A DNA stretch of 64,000 nt from Lumbricus rubellus (Eukaryota; Annelida; Clitellata; Crassiclitellata; Lumbricidae): positions 32,128,924 to 32,192,923 of the forward strand of contig OX243817.1 in NCBI GenBank assembly GCA_945859605.1. Reading direction: 5' to 3'. The stretch's first letter is position 1; every line of letters begins with the position of its first letter. Under the pieces are notes generated by a model, which was not told where the DNA came from, searched no databases, and saw nothing but the letters and a program-made list of their open reading frames with translations. Shown in pieces: positions 31,395 to 41,043 of the stretch. Made by a program: the position numbers and the translations under genes.

Positions 31395-31396
31395 AG
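31395..31396 (+). promoter_or_regulatory. Putative splice acceptor before the Mab-21-like start
   Basis: TTTGATTCTTCAG lies 13 bp upstream of the ATG at 31410. This suggests a 5' untranslated exon further upstream. No donor was assigned. Confidence 0.4.
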
Positions 31397-31409
31397 ATCC
31401 ATTGACGGC

Positions 31410-33524
31410 ATGACTTTAAAGCAGACATCCGATCGAATCCATCCAGACCTGGATTACATGAAGTTCCGACGTCGTTTGTTCGCGCGAAGAGAGTTGCACT
31501 GGCGACTGCTAAGCGGAAGTCTCTTTGAGCGTCCTCTGCTCTATGTCCTCACAGATCCAACGGACATAGACGACCTTGTCTGGCCATCAGACATCTGTGC
31601 TGTAGTTCCACACAGTTATCAGTCTGCTTTCTTGAATCATTTCCGAGGTACTTTGCTTACAGTCTGCACGAGAGGCGTCCACGTTGGCTTTGCTAAGCTG
31701 AGAACTGGAGACGCCAGTGGGCTTGTGTTCTATGAGAAACCTCGTAAACAAGACAATTCTAAGGGACATAATTGGACTGAGATTTCCAAAGGACCTTCAG
31801 AGAAGAAGTGTATAGAGTGGTCATCAGAATTCGGATTACGGCGCATATACGACACGCTCTGCAGATACGACGAATGTTGGAGAGGCGTTCGGGAGGTATC
31901 GATAGATCGTGTGGAGGCTATTTACTGTCCGTCTTGGCCACCAGAGGCCGCAGAGTGGATAACTCGCGAGAGGAAGAGTGGATGGCCTTCAAGAGATGTC
32001 ATTGGTAAGATCGTCGAGTTAGGATGTCACTTGGTTGCAAAGCCTCATCAGAGCACTCCAGATGATGACACTCAATGGAGATTTTCATTTTCACAAGCGG
32101 AGGTAATTTTAATCAACAATTTGACAGATGTACAGAAATACATCTACCATGTGCTTAGGTTGATCAAGAGTGAAGTAGTTAAATTGTGCGGAGGAGAAGA
32201 GAAAACTGTTCTATGTACCTACTTCTTCAAGACCCTGATGCTCTGGGCATGCGAGGAGAAACCTCCGGAGTTTTGGACAGATGAGAACCTGGAAACATCT
32301 GTTGGTGAATTACTATGCCAGATGATTGAATGGTTGATTGAAAGACGTTGTCCTAGCTATTTTATTCGTAAGAATAATATGATTGATCATCTGCCGATGT
32401 ATAACGATCTGTCCAATGAGATTTCTTCATTACTGCATTACAAAGAGCAATGCATTCCTGCATTGCTGTCAAATACACCAAAGGCTTACCCACGAACAGA
32501 ATTTCATGTCAAGGTTCCAAATCGAGCTCTACATCATATCTATACGCATATGATCTTTAGTAACATCGTGAATCCGTTAGAGCCACGAATGGTCGGACGT
32601 CTAATGAAGGAGCTTACTACTTCAATGGACTTTATGCCAGTTCTGAAAACCTTGCATTCGGGCATAACGCAACACTTGAAACTGATGATCTACAGAAATG
32701 GAAGGACTTTGGAAACGACTGAAGAATGTGAGCTATTATCATCTGCTCTCAATTCCTTTGCATTAGCGATTGAAGCAAGCGATCATGGTCATTCACGTGC
32801 GTCAATGTCCCTCAGTGATTCGTTGATCACTAACGCAAAGAATTTGACTTTACCGACATTTATCAACAAACAACCTAATTCAACAGATTCAATTCAACTG
32901 AACAGAGATCGTGGTTCCGAATTAGAGGAGGAGGACAGACTTCACGTAAAGGATTTGAAATTGCATATTCTTCGCACAGTTTTGGAGACAATCATGCAGA
33001 AGTCAGCGGATTCTCTAACCATTCCGTCGTTTTTCATCAGTGCCGCCTATCGAGCTAATTTCCTCTACACTGGTTTGCGTGACTATCATCTGGCTCTTCG
33101 GCAATGCGACGAGGCGTGCTACCTACTCGACGCTCAGCAGAAGGACGTCGTTAAGGACATAACAAGGCCAGTATTTCATTTTATGGTGACGAACGAATGG
33201 TCGGTAATGTTTGACGAAAACGTCCAGACCGTGCTAGGTTTCACGGCGCTCTATAGATTCGTCTTCAACGCTTGCAACCAAGGACCAAAAGGATTGGTGG
33301 GGGCTGCTCGCATTGGTAGCACACTAGTCGTTCGACTGTGTGCCATGAAATTCCTATGCTACGTTCGACGCCGATGCTTGAGACTGCTTGGGAAACCGTG
33401 GACGGTTTGGACACCGTTTGCGCCGTGCAATCTGGACAGGCTTCCGAAACAGCCGATGTTTTCTGAAAATTACATTGATTTATTCTCGGAATGTTTCCTA
33501 AGGGCAGCCCTCCACATCATCTAG
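31410..33524 (+). CDS. Mab-21/cGAS-like nucleotidyltransferase 1
   Basis: 704 residues in one exon. The nucleotidyltransferase signature is present: SGSLFE with Gly-Ser at 36-37, acidic pair D52/D54 (TDIDDL), and a third acidic residue at D166 (VSIDRVEAI). These are followed by the family's CPSWPPEAAEWITRERKSGW, WRFSFSQAEVILI, YFFKTLMLWACEE and PSYFIRKNNM. The C-terminal ~300 residues are helical, with an AAYRANFLYTGLRDYHLALR stretch resembling TPR-type packing and FDENVQTVLGFTALYRF, both common in long invertebrate relatives. Active relatives (cGLRs) make cyclic dinucleotides on sensing nucleic acid and signal through STING. Activity here is plausible but unproven. No cGAS-type zinc ribbon is seen. 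Confidence 0.8.
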   Translation: MTLKQTSDRIHPDLDYMKFRRRLFARRELHWRLLSGSLFERPLLYVLTDPTDIDDLVWPSDICAVVPHSYQSAFLNHFRGTLLTVCTRGVHVGFAKLRTGDASGLVFYEKPRKQDNSKGHNWTEISKGPSEKKCIEWSSEFGLRRIYDTLCRYDECWRGVREVSIDRVEAIYCPSWPPEAAEWITRERKSGWPSRDVIGKIVELGCHLVAKPHQSTPDDDTQWRFSFSQAEVILINNLTDVQKYIYHVLRLIKSEVVKLCGGEEKTVLCTYFFKTLMLWACEEKPPEFWTDENLETSVGELLCQMIEWLIERRCPSYFIRKNNMIDHLPMYNDLSNEISSLLHYKEQCIPALLSNTPKAYPRTEFHVKVPNRALHHIYTHMIFSNIVNPLEPRMVGRLMKELTTSMDFMPVLKTLHSGITQHLKLMIYRNGRTLETTEECELLSSALNSFALAIEASDHGHSRASMSLSDSLITNAKNLTLPTFINKQPNSTDSIQLNRDRGSELEEEDRLHVKDLKLHILRTVLETIMQKSADSLTIPSFFISAAYRANFLYTGLRDYHLALRQCDEACYLLDAQQKDVVKDITRPVFHFMVTNEWSVMFDENVQTVLGFTALYRFVFNACNQGPKGLVGAARIGSTLVVRLCAMKFLCYVRRRCLRLLGKPWTVWTPFAPCNLDRLPKQPMFSENYIDLFSECFLRAALHII

Positions 33525-33604
33525 GTGCGTGCTTAGATTTGTATGTCTGTCGTATATCGTTCATTCATGCAAAGTCTACGACGCTCGGCGTGTTTAGCCA
33601 GTGC

Positions 33605-33761
33605 CATGGGCGGAGTTTATCAGGGGCTAGGGGGGGGGCTAAGCCCCCCCAAGAAGGCCCAGATTCAACTTTTTTCCATGAAAATGGTATCTTTTTCCAG
33701 GCTTAGCCCCCCCAAGAAGGCATTAGCCCACCCCAAGAACGGAAACCAAACTCCGCCCATG
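33605..33761. mobile_element. Short MITE with 8-bp target duplication
   Basis: Terminal inverted repeats CATGGGCGGAGTTT / AAACTCCGCCCATG enclose 157 bp with internal inverted CTAAGCCCCCCC blocks. GCCAGTGC flanks both sides (33597-33604 and 33762-33769). The 8-bp duplication suggests the hAT group. Confidence 0.85.
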
Positions 33762-33974
33762 GCCAGTGCTTAAGATTATTCCTGCATTCGACATAACATT
33801 TCAATGAAACGTATATACGACGCATTTCAGTCTAATCATATAGTATAATTGGCCTACTTTTCCAGGGGTATCAACGATCCCTCAGCATGTTGGAGAAATT
33901 GCCATTAGTAACTTGTTTGTGATGTTATTATTATTTTTACCCGAGGTATCTCAGATCCTTCGGGATTTCAAAAA

Positions 33975-33975
<1 letters not shown>
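33762..33975. other. No gene seen
   Basis: Short non-coding spacer between a MITE and a microsatellite. Confidence 0.35.
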
Positions 33976-34051
<76 letters not shown>

Positions 34052-34063
34052 TACTACTACTAC
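33976..34063. repeat. (TTA)n then (CTA)n microsatellite
   Basis: Pure trinucleotide array directly abutting the left terminus of the hAT-type element at 34064. Confidence 0.95.
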
Positions 34064-34704
34064 CAGTGCCGGCGCTAGCACCCCCCACGCCCCCCATTTG
34101 GGGGGGGGCCCCGAGTTTGCTGGTCATTATGCCTATTTGTGACTGTATATTTTCTTAAACCAGCGCATTTATTTGAGGCCCCAGATCCGGCCTGGTGCAT
34201 GCCTCAACTAACCATACGGCACTGCCATAGCAGACCTAATTCAAACGTCATACCGGCCATACTGATTTTGGACGTACATTGTAAGTAAAGCCATTTAAAC
34301 TAACTCAGGCAGTTTCATCCACTTTCTCAAACACAAAATTTATAAATTGTAATTTATTGTAATTGCTAATTGGACGAGGCTTCAAAATAAAACTTGCGTG
34401 AGGCCCAACATTAAACCCTGTGTAGGGTTCCAGATGTCCATGGTACGTGTCTGCAAGGGGCCTCAAATGTAGCTGGTAATTATACCTTTCATGACGGTTC
34501 TATCCTGATTCCTGAAACCACGCAAATCGGACAAATTTAAACAATGGAGAGGCGACACTCTGAAGTCCTAAACCACGACTAGCCTAACAGCATTAAAAAA
34601 TGAGCAATTTTGTAAAGATGGCCGCTTAAAATTCTAAAATTACAGCGTGGAAATTCCAAAAAATATAACAATTGGGAGGGGACATTTATTGATGTCTTAC
34701 ACTA

Positions 34705-35224
34705 TGTCAGCTAATTTAATCAGTGCACGCCGATTGTCGTACAGCGACGTAAGTAGGCCAGGTGCAAATTGCCGCGCGGCGTCTGCACAGGTGATTGTCT
34801 GGACAGCACGTGACGTCTAGACGAGCGTACGTTAATTGTACAAGAAGGGAGTGGAAGTGAAGAAGGAGAGTTGCGTGTTGAGAGCCGTTGAGATAGGCTG
34901 TAAGAGTTGTTGTTGAGTTGCGATAGAGTAGACTGATGAAGATAGTAGTCGTGTAGTTGTTATGATAACGCAAGTGTAGTCATTGTTGTGTTGTTGCTGA
35001 TCGTTTTACTTTATATCGGATTTTGGAGTATAATAAGAAGAGTTAAACACGTCGTCGTTGTTGGTTAACAAAACAGTGAAAGACTGTAGATTCTTTAACC
35101 TAGCCATTTAGCTAATGAAACAGTTATCTAGGGATAGGCCTACGCTACCACGAACTTATACGAAGAAGCTTCCGAAGAGACTGAAGGTCACACGTAGAGA
35201 AGAAGAGGGAAAAGACTTGTGACA
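34705..35224 (+). repeat. 5' LTR (520 bp)
   Basis: Begins TGTCAGCTAATTTAATCAG and ends AAAAGACTTGTGACA. It matches the 3' LTR and, inverted, the solo LTR at 54.6 kb. A TATA-like GTATAATAAG is near 35,030. Confidence 0.95.
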
Positions 35225-35226
35225 TT

Positions 35227-35244
35227 TGGTGTCGTTGCGGTGAG
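35227..35244 (+). promoter_or_regulatory. Candidate primer-binding site
   Basis: TGGTGTCGTTGCGGTGAG starts two bases after the 5' LTR with the usual TGG. The matching tRNA was not identified. Confidence 0.45.
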
Positions 35245-35558
35245 ATAACGATCCAAGTTGCAGGATAACGATCCAAGTTGCAGGAGAACGATCGTAGTTA
35301 CGAACGGAGGGATTCTATTCAATCAACAGACGTTGTGGAGGAACGGACGCTGTGAATTTATCGAGGAGCCGAGCACACGGGAGAAGCAACGATACATCGA
35401 GCATCCGTACGTCAGTGAGAAACGACAACACAACGACTACGAGGTAGAAAAACTTGCTTGTCTATTGAAGTTTGCTTAAAGAATTGAAGTCAGTCAATTG
35501 CAAACATTTGAAGAGTAGTCTACTAATTTATCGAGCATCTGTAAAGTAAAGAAGTAAG

Positions 35559-38500
35559 ATGGAGAAACTTACGGAGAAAAAGCAAGCAAATATTAAGAAA
35601 ATGTCTACTGATAGACTGATAAAACTGCTAATTGAAGCAGATCTAGACGCAGAAGAAGTCGAACAGATGTCTAGGGAAGAATTGATGAGAAATTTAGCCG
35701 AGGTTTGGGCTAAGAAAGAAGAAGAAGAAGAAGGTGCTGTCGGAGGCGTTGCGGAGAAGCCAGTGGAGAAGCCTGAGGCACCGATGTCTATAGAGGCGTT
35801 GCTACAATTCATGATGATGAGTAGACAAGAAGAAAAAGAGAAAGAAGAGCAGCGCAGACAGAAAGAGAAAGAACGTCGCCAAGAAGAGAAGGAGAAAGAA
35901 GAGCGACGGTGCCAAGAAGAGAAAGAACGTAAGCAAGAAGAGAAAGAACTGCGACAACAAGAGATAGAAAAAGCAGAAAGGATGAGACAGCAAGAGATAG
36001 ATATGCAGAAGCAGCAGTTCCAGCTTCAGTTAGAACAAATGAAATTAGATCGTGACGAAGCAGAACGACGAAGGATGGAGTTAATGATAGAATACGAAAA
36101 AGCAAGAAAAAGCGATGAAGAAATACGAAAACAGCAGATCGAAGACAAAAAGGCTCGTGAGGAAGAAAAGGAGAAGATGCGTTTACAAGAACTGGAGAGA
36201 GCAGAAGAAATTCGTCAGGAAGAATTGCAAGCTGAAAAAGACAATTTGGAAAAAGCAGAAAGAGAAAGAGAAGAGCAGATGCAGTTAGAACAAAAGAAAC
36301 TTGCTATCAAGGAGGCTCAACTTAAAGAAATGGCCATTGAAAAAGAAGAACGCAGAAAGCAGTTAGAACTGTTGCAGCAGAAGATAGAACAAGAAGAACT
36401 GCGGAGAATCGAAGATCAAGATCGACTGAAGAAGAGAGACGAAGATGATCGTAAGAGCCGAGAAGTGTCAGAACAGATTAGGCTCAGAGAAAGTGAGACA
36501 ATGGTGTCCAAGCTCAAGAAGATTGGTGATGCCATGAAGCATGTATTGCCTAAGATGCCGTATGATATGATGGAAGTGCCATTATATTTTGAGACCGTGG
36601 AGAATGCATTCAATAGCTTCGCTGTGGAAAAGCAGTACTGGGTGAAATTGTTGTTGCCATTGATGACCCCGAGAGCACGAACGGTATTGAATCGATTATC
36701 ATTTGAGAATTTAGATAAATACGATGCAGTGAAAGAGCACTTGTTGAAGGAATTCAAGTTAACAGCTCGTGAGTACAGGTCAAGGTTTGCAGATGCCAAG
36801 AAGACAGCCGAAGAAACGTATACGATGTTCACGGCTAGGCTGAAGAACCTGTTGAATTATTATGTCCGAAGTAGACGAGTGGGCAAAGACTACGAGAAGC
36901 TGTTTGATTTGTTAGTGGCGGATAAGCTGAAAGAATGTTTACCACCAGGTCCACTGCAGTTTGTCTTAGCAAAAGAGGGCACAGAATGCTTGGAAGCTAG
37001 TAATGTTGCAGATCTCGCAGATATACATGTAAACAATCGGATTGGTGTGATGTTCCAAGACAAACCGAAATTTGAAGCATGGGACAATAGTCCAAAGCAA
37101 CCCAAGTGGAACAAGGATAGCAAAGACACCGGAAGCCAAGCCAAGAGTAATGATGCAAAGAAAGATGATTATTCTGGAAAGCAGTGGTCGCAAGATAAAC
37201 AACAGTCAACGTGGGACAGACAAGCCTACAATCGAACTCCGCCGCTGGGACGCCCAACAGAAAGTAATGCATCTTACACGCCGTACAACAAGTGGGAGAA
37301 CAAGGAGCAAAGAAGTTTTATCAAGAAGCGTTGCCACAATTGCAATTCTGATAAACACCTAATAAAACATTGCCAAGCACCAGGAGCGGCAAATCTGAGG
37401 AAGAACTTTAGCAGAAGTGCAGAAAATCTTCGAGTAAACCAGATACAAGTGATAAATGCACCTCCTGGTTGGGAAGAACAATGCAACCAAGAAACAGAAG
37501 TAAAGTCAGTGATGAAGTGTACGCCGCAGTTCACCATACTGAAAGAAGCGATAAAGACTACTTCCATTGCAGAAAGTTGTCGAGAAACAAAAAGTAAAGA
37601 GGAGTGTCAACGCATAAAGAAAATATCGTTGCAGCATGTAAATGTGGAGATACGTGGGACTGATGGGCAGCCTGTGCAAGTCGAGGCGTTGATTGACTCG
37701 GGGACCGAGATACCAGTAATCAACGAGGAACTACTGAAAGGAACGACAGTAGAAGAAATCGGCAGAGTTCATTTGCAATGTGTAGCTGGAGAGCCGATTC
37801 CAGCTAAGTTGGTGAAAATCGAAGTGCGGATGAGCGGTCGTAACGAAGGAGCAGCTACAGAGGACAGGACAATAAATATCGCGCCATATTTAACTTTAGT
37901 GTGTGCCAGCATTTCAGCAGAACTGTGTAAAGAAAATCCAGAAAAGTTCCTGCTACATCCAGAGATAATTGCAGAACTGAAAGAGGTTCCACCAATCAGT
38001 ATATTGCAAGGAGAGCTACAAGCGAATGTGACTACAAGAGCACAAAGTCGGAGAGCAGAAGTCGAAGACGGAGAAGATGAAACGATAAACGAAAGTTCGC
38101 AAGAAGATGACACGGAAAGCGAAGATGAACTCAGCATCCAAGATGACGAAAGAACAACATCTGAGAACAATGAAACTGAAGAAGAGATGGCTGCATGTGA
38201 ACGAAATGATAGTGAAGATTCCGGAAGCGACGCTGAACTGGAGACAAGTATGAGGGACTTGTTCACAGAGAATTCGAACGATGAAAGACAGCTGGAAGAT
38301 GCGAAGAAATTCGAGGAGCAGCAGAGAAATGACGAGTCACTGAAATCGTGGTGGAGGATCGCTGAAGACCAAGGATCAGAGTTTAGCGTGGTGAATGGAT
38401 TGCTGTATAAGAAGCATCAAATGCTGGATCAGCTTGTGTATCAGTTGGTGTTACCGAAAGAGAGAAGAATTCAAGTAATGGAATTAGCTCACGAGTCAGT

Positions 38501-39182
38501 ATTTGGCGGACACTTGGGAGAAGAGAAGACACGAGAGAGAATCAAGTTGTCCTTTGTCTGGCCAAAGATGCGTCGAGACGTGGTGAAATTTTGTAAGTCC
38601 TGTGAGAAGTGTCAGCTGAAGGTACGAAGTTTGGTGATGGATCGAGTGCCGATTACACCAATTCCAAGGGAAGATGTGCCATTCCGACGGATGACTATGG
38701 ACGTGGTAGGCCCAATAGAACCGAAGTCAGCAGCTGGGCATAAGTATTGCTTGTGCATAGTGGATTCATGTACAAGATGGCCGACAATCTTTTTGCTGAA
38801 GTCATTGACTGCTAAGGCTGTGTGCGAAGCTTTGATGAAGCTATTCATTGACGTGGGGGTGCCGTCTGTGATCACCAGCGACAGAGGCACAAATTTTACA
38901 GCCAGTCTCACAAGAGAATTTTTGAAATTGATGGGATGCTGTCCACGATTCGATTCACCAGGGCATCCTGAGGCAGCTGGATTAGTTGAGAGATGGAATC
39001 AGACGTTCAAGAAGATGGTGCATCATGTCATTGTGGAAAATCCAAGACAGTGGCATAAAATCATTCCGTTTACCGTATGGGAATTGAGAGAAGTTCCCAA
39101 CGCAACGACAGGAGTGGCACCATATCTGCTGGTGTATGGAAAAATGCCAAGAGGACCATTAACTATCTTAAAGGAAAGTTGA
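35559..39182 (+). CDS. Gag-protease-integrase polyprotein of Gmr1-like element
   Basis: 1,207 codons, uninterrupted. Residues ~30-310 are an extremely charged E/K/R/Q coiled coil. A capsid-like helical region follows (VPLYFETVENAFNSFAVEKQ, EYRSRFADAKKTAEETYTMF). A CCHC zinc knuckle CHNCNSDKHLIKHC is at ~590. The protease shows LIDSGTEIPVI at ~710, with DSGT in place of the more common DTGA/DSGA. A Glu/Asp/Ser-rich linker leads to the integrase: zinc-binding HESVFGGH...CKSCEKC (~977 onward) and the DDE core with TMDVVGP, SDRGTNF and GLVERW, the last two acids 35 residues apart. The ORF stops at KES, right at the deletion that removed RT. All kept domains look intact, so they may still act in trans. 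Confidence 0.85.
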   Translation: MEKLTEKKQANIKKMSTDRLIKLLIEADLDAEEVEQMSREELMRNLAEVWAKKEEEEEGAVGGVAEKPVEKPEAPMSIEALLQFMMMSRQEEKEKEEQRRQKEKERRQEEKEKEERRCQEEKERKQEEKELRQQEIEKAERMRQQEIDMQKQQFQLQLEQMKLDRDEAERRRMELMIEYEKARKSDEEIRKQQIEDKKAREEEKEKMRLQELERAEEIRQEELQAEKDNLEKAEREREEQMQLEQKKLAIKEAQLKEMAIEKEERRKQLELLQQKIEQEELRRIEDQDRLKKRDEDDRKSREVSEQIRLRESETMVSKLKKIGDAMKHVLPKMPYDMMEVPLYFETVENAFNSFAVEKQYWVKLLLPLMTPRARTVLNRLSFENLDKYDAVKEHLLKEFKLTAREYRSRFADAKKTAEETYTMFTARLKNLLNYYVRSRRVGKDYEKLFDLLVADKLKECLPPGPLQFVLAKEGTECLEASNVADLADIHVNNRIGVMFQDKPKFEAWDNSPKQPKWNKDSKDTGSQAKSNDAKKDDYSGKQWSQDKQQSTWDRQAYNRTPPLGRPTESNASYTPYNKWENKEQRSFIKKRCHNCNSDKHLIKHCQAPGAANLRKNFSRSAENLRVNQIQVINAPPGWEEQCNQETEVKSVMKCTPQFTILKEAIKTTSIAESCRETKSKEECQRIKKISLQHVNVEIRGTDGQPVQVEALIDSGTEIPVINEELLKGTTVEEIGRVHLQCVAGEPIPAKLVKIEVRMSGRNEGAATEDRTINIAPYLTLVCASISAELCKENPEKFLLHPEIIAELKEVPPISILQGELQANVTTRAQSRRAEVEDGEDETINESSQEDDTESEDELSIQDDERTTSENNETEEEMAACERNDSEDSGSDAELETSMRDLFTENSNDERQLEDAKKFEEQQRNDESLKSWWRIAEDQGSEFSVVNGLLYKKHQMLDQLVYQLVLPKERRIQVMELAHESVFGGHLGEEKTRERIKLSFVWPKMRRDVVKFCKSCEKCQLKVRSLVMDRVPITPIPREDVPFRRMTMDVVGPIEPKSAAGHKYCLCIVDSCTRWPTIFLLKSLTAKAVCEALMKLFIDVGVPSVITSDRGTNFTASLTREFLKLMGCCPRFDSPGHPEAAGLVERWNQTFKKMVHHVIVENPRQWHKIIPFTVWELREVPNATTGVAPYLLVYGKMPRGPLTILKES

Positions 39183-39214
39183 ATGTAGTAGCAGACTGCT
39201 TATCGAGATTGTAG
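39173..39214 (+). pseudogene. RNase H C-terminal tail, remnant
   Basis: In the next frame after the polyprotein, KLNVVADCLSRL ends in TAG. This is the characteristic end of Ty3/gypsy RNase H domains (VVADxLSRL). Its position downstream of integrase shows the ancestral gene order and marks the 3' side of the RT deletion. Confidence 0.7.
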
Positions 39215-39311
39215 TATAAGGTATTTTGTGATTGCATTTAGTATAAGAATTGTTTGTATTTAGTTTAAGCATTATACGTTCGCTAATTTTTAAGATTAAT
39301 TAGCTCTCTTC

Positions 39312-39330
39312 AAAAGAAAGGAAGGAGGTA
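39312..39330 (+). promoter_or_regulatory. Polypurine tract
   Basis: AAAAGAAAGGAAGGAGGTA immediately precedes the 3' LTR, as expected for the plus-strand primer. Confidence 0.75.
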
Positions 39331-39331
39331 A

Positions 39332-39851
39332 TGTCAGCTAATTTAATCAGTGCACGCCGATTGTCGTACAGCGACGTAAGTAGGCCAGGTGCAAATTGCC
39401 GCGCGGCGTCTGCACAGGTGATTGTCTGGACAGCACGTGACGTCTAGACGAGCGTACGTTAATTGTACAAGAAGGGAGTGGAAGTGAAGAAGGAGAGTTG
39501 CGTGTTGAGAGCCGTTGAGATAGGCTGTAAGAGTTGTTGTTGAGTTGCGATAGAGTAGACTGATGAAGATAGTAGTCGTGTAGTTGTTATGATAACGCAA
39601 GTGTAGTCATTGTTGTGTTGTTGCTGATCGTTTTACTTTATATCGGATTTTGGAGTATAATAAGAAGAGTTAAACACGTCGTCGTTGTTGGTTAACAAAA
39701 CAGTGAAAGACTGTAGATTCTTTAACCTAGCCATTTAGCTAATGAAACAGTTATCTAGGGATAGGCCTACGCTACCACGAACTTATACGAAGAAGCTTCC
39801 GAAGAGACTGAAGGTCACACGTAGAGAAGAAGAGGGAAAAGACTTGTGACA
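39332..39851 (+). repeat. 3' LTR (520 bp)
   Basis: Appears identical to the 5' LTR over 520 bp. Identical LTRs indicate a recent insertion or gene conversion. Confidence 0.95.
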
Positions 39852-39972
39852 CACTATGTCTTTCAGCACTTAGCCTATTATTATGATAAATTTTGCTGAG
39901 ATGACAACTCAAGGTATGGAGGCCTCAAGTTTTATTTTGGGGGGGGGCCCCGGTACCCTAGCGCCGGCACTG

Positions 39973-40859
39973 ATTGAACGCCGCTGTTATATTAGATCTA
40001 TTATTATATTGAAATATTCACTGGTCACTGCGGACTCCTCTCTTGCTATCGGCCGGGTCTATCCTCCGCCAATTTTACGCTGATGACCTTCAATCGTACG
40101 TACACTAATCGGTGGGGGCCTGGGGGTGGGCAGTGGTACATCTCTCCGATGGAAGTAATAGCCTAAGCCAAGAAGTCATTGAAAACTTGCAGGCGGGGAT
40201 GTTATCACACCGTTCCCTCTGCGAACACTATATACATGTAGCCTAGAAGCTGTAGCTACGCTTATTCTTAGGTGCTGTGTATAGATCTACGACGCTTATT
40301 CTTAGGTGCTTGTTCATTCATTATTTTTGGTGTCTCGTGTCTGGACTTAGTAGGCTAAGTTAGTAATCGCGACTCGCACGCGTGGCCAGTGGGCTAAGTT
40401 ATGCAATCATTTACCATAATGTTCTATAATATATGCGATGTTGAAATGCCTTCGACCTCATGAACCTGCATAATGTTATATGATCATTGTGATGACTCTA
40501 TAGATGAGTCGCAGATAGTTAACAGGAGCTTGCTTGTATACATGTCCGGTTTTGGCAACTGCCTACATGTACATTGCAGGATGCGATCCGCTGTATAAAA
40601 AATTATATGATGCAACCAAACGCGACATGTGATGTAATAAAAGCGTTCAGCTGACACCATTGACGGAAACAGATCCTGAAACTCTAGCATGGTCTCATCC
40701 ATCAACTCTTTATAGGACGTTTATTAGTTCCGTGTGAGCCCGACACTGGTGACCTCTCGTCTTCAGTGTAGCTTGTTTTGTATACCCTCTACAGAATGGT
40801 ATAATGTGTGTCTCTTCATATTAAATGACGGATAAGATACAGCCGATAATCTAAGGTGT
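39973..40859. other. No gene seen
   Basis: Non-coding host sequence with a short local duplication around CTTATTCTTAGGTGCT near 40,260 and 40,300. Nothing else is supported. Confidence 0.35.
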
Positions 40860-41043
40860 GGTGGTATCCACCCCCTGGTGCCTCGTGTATATCGGGTATA
40901 ACATTTGCATGGTATGGTATATCATCGCAAATTTTAGCTCAAAATGTGTGCAAATGAATCCTCTACAGCTACCTAAAACGTCAAAATTTTATTCAAAAAA
41001 ACCCCGTTTGATTTAGAAAAAACCTACGGGGGTGGATACCACC
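40860..41043. mobile_element. Possible small MITE
   Basis: GGTGGTATCCACCCCC at the left and GGGGGTGGATACCACC at the right are inverted copies enclosing about 184 bp. A CCTGGTGCCTCG/CCTGGTAGCCCG similarity outside the ends suggests a compound structure. No clear target duplication. Confidence 0.5.

Larger units (their letters stand above)
34705..39851 (+). mobile_element. Gmr1-like LTR retrotransposon lacking reverse transcriptase
   Basis: Two 520-bp LTRs (TGTCAG...GTGACA) look identical by eye and bound the element. CACTA flanks both sides as a 5-bp target duplication (34700-34704 and 39852-39856). The single long ORF encodes Gag, protease and integrase in that order. A short RNase H C-terminal tail lies after the integrase, so the intact ancestor had protease-integrase-RT-RNase H, the order of Gmr1-clade Ty3/gypsy-like elements of deuterostomes. 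RT and most of RNase H are deleted. Confidence 0.85.
34064..39972. mobile_element. hAT-type element split by an LTR retrotransposon
   Basis: The left end is CAGTGCCGGCGCTAG and the right end is CTAGCGCCGGCACTG, perfect inverted repeats followed by G/C-rich subterminal runs (GGGGGGGGGCCCC). Without the inserted LTR element it is roughly 757 bp and non-coding. A target duplication is not visible because the left flank is a microsatellite. Confidence 0.8.

Noticed and set aside
34716..34973. 85-codon ORF found three times (also 39343-39600 and 54825-55082)
   Set aside because: It lies inside the LTR and recurs only because the LTR recurs. No domain or start context was seen.
35802..36105. Leu/Phe/Ser-rich minus-strand ORFs in the Gag region
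   Set aside because: They are antisense translations of the Glu/Lys/Arg-rich coiled-coil coding sequence.
34705..39851. Ty1/copia element because integrase precedes RNase H
   Set aside because: Integrase features, RNase H tail (VVADxLSRL) and Gag style are Ty3/gypsy-like. The Gmr1 clade explains the order.
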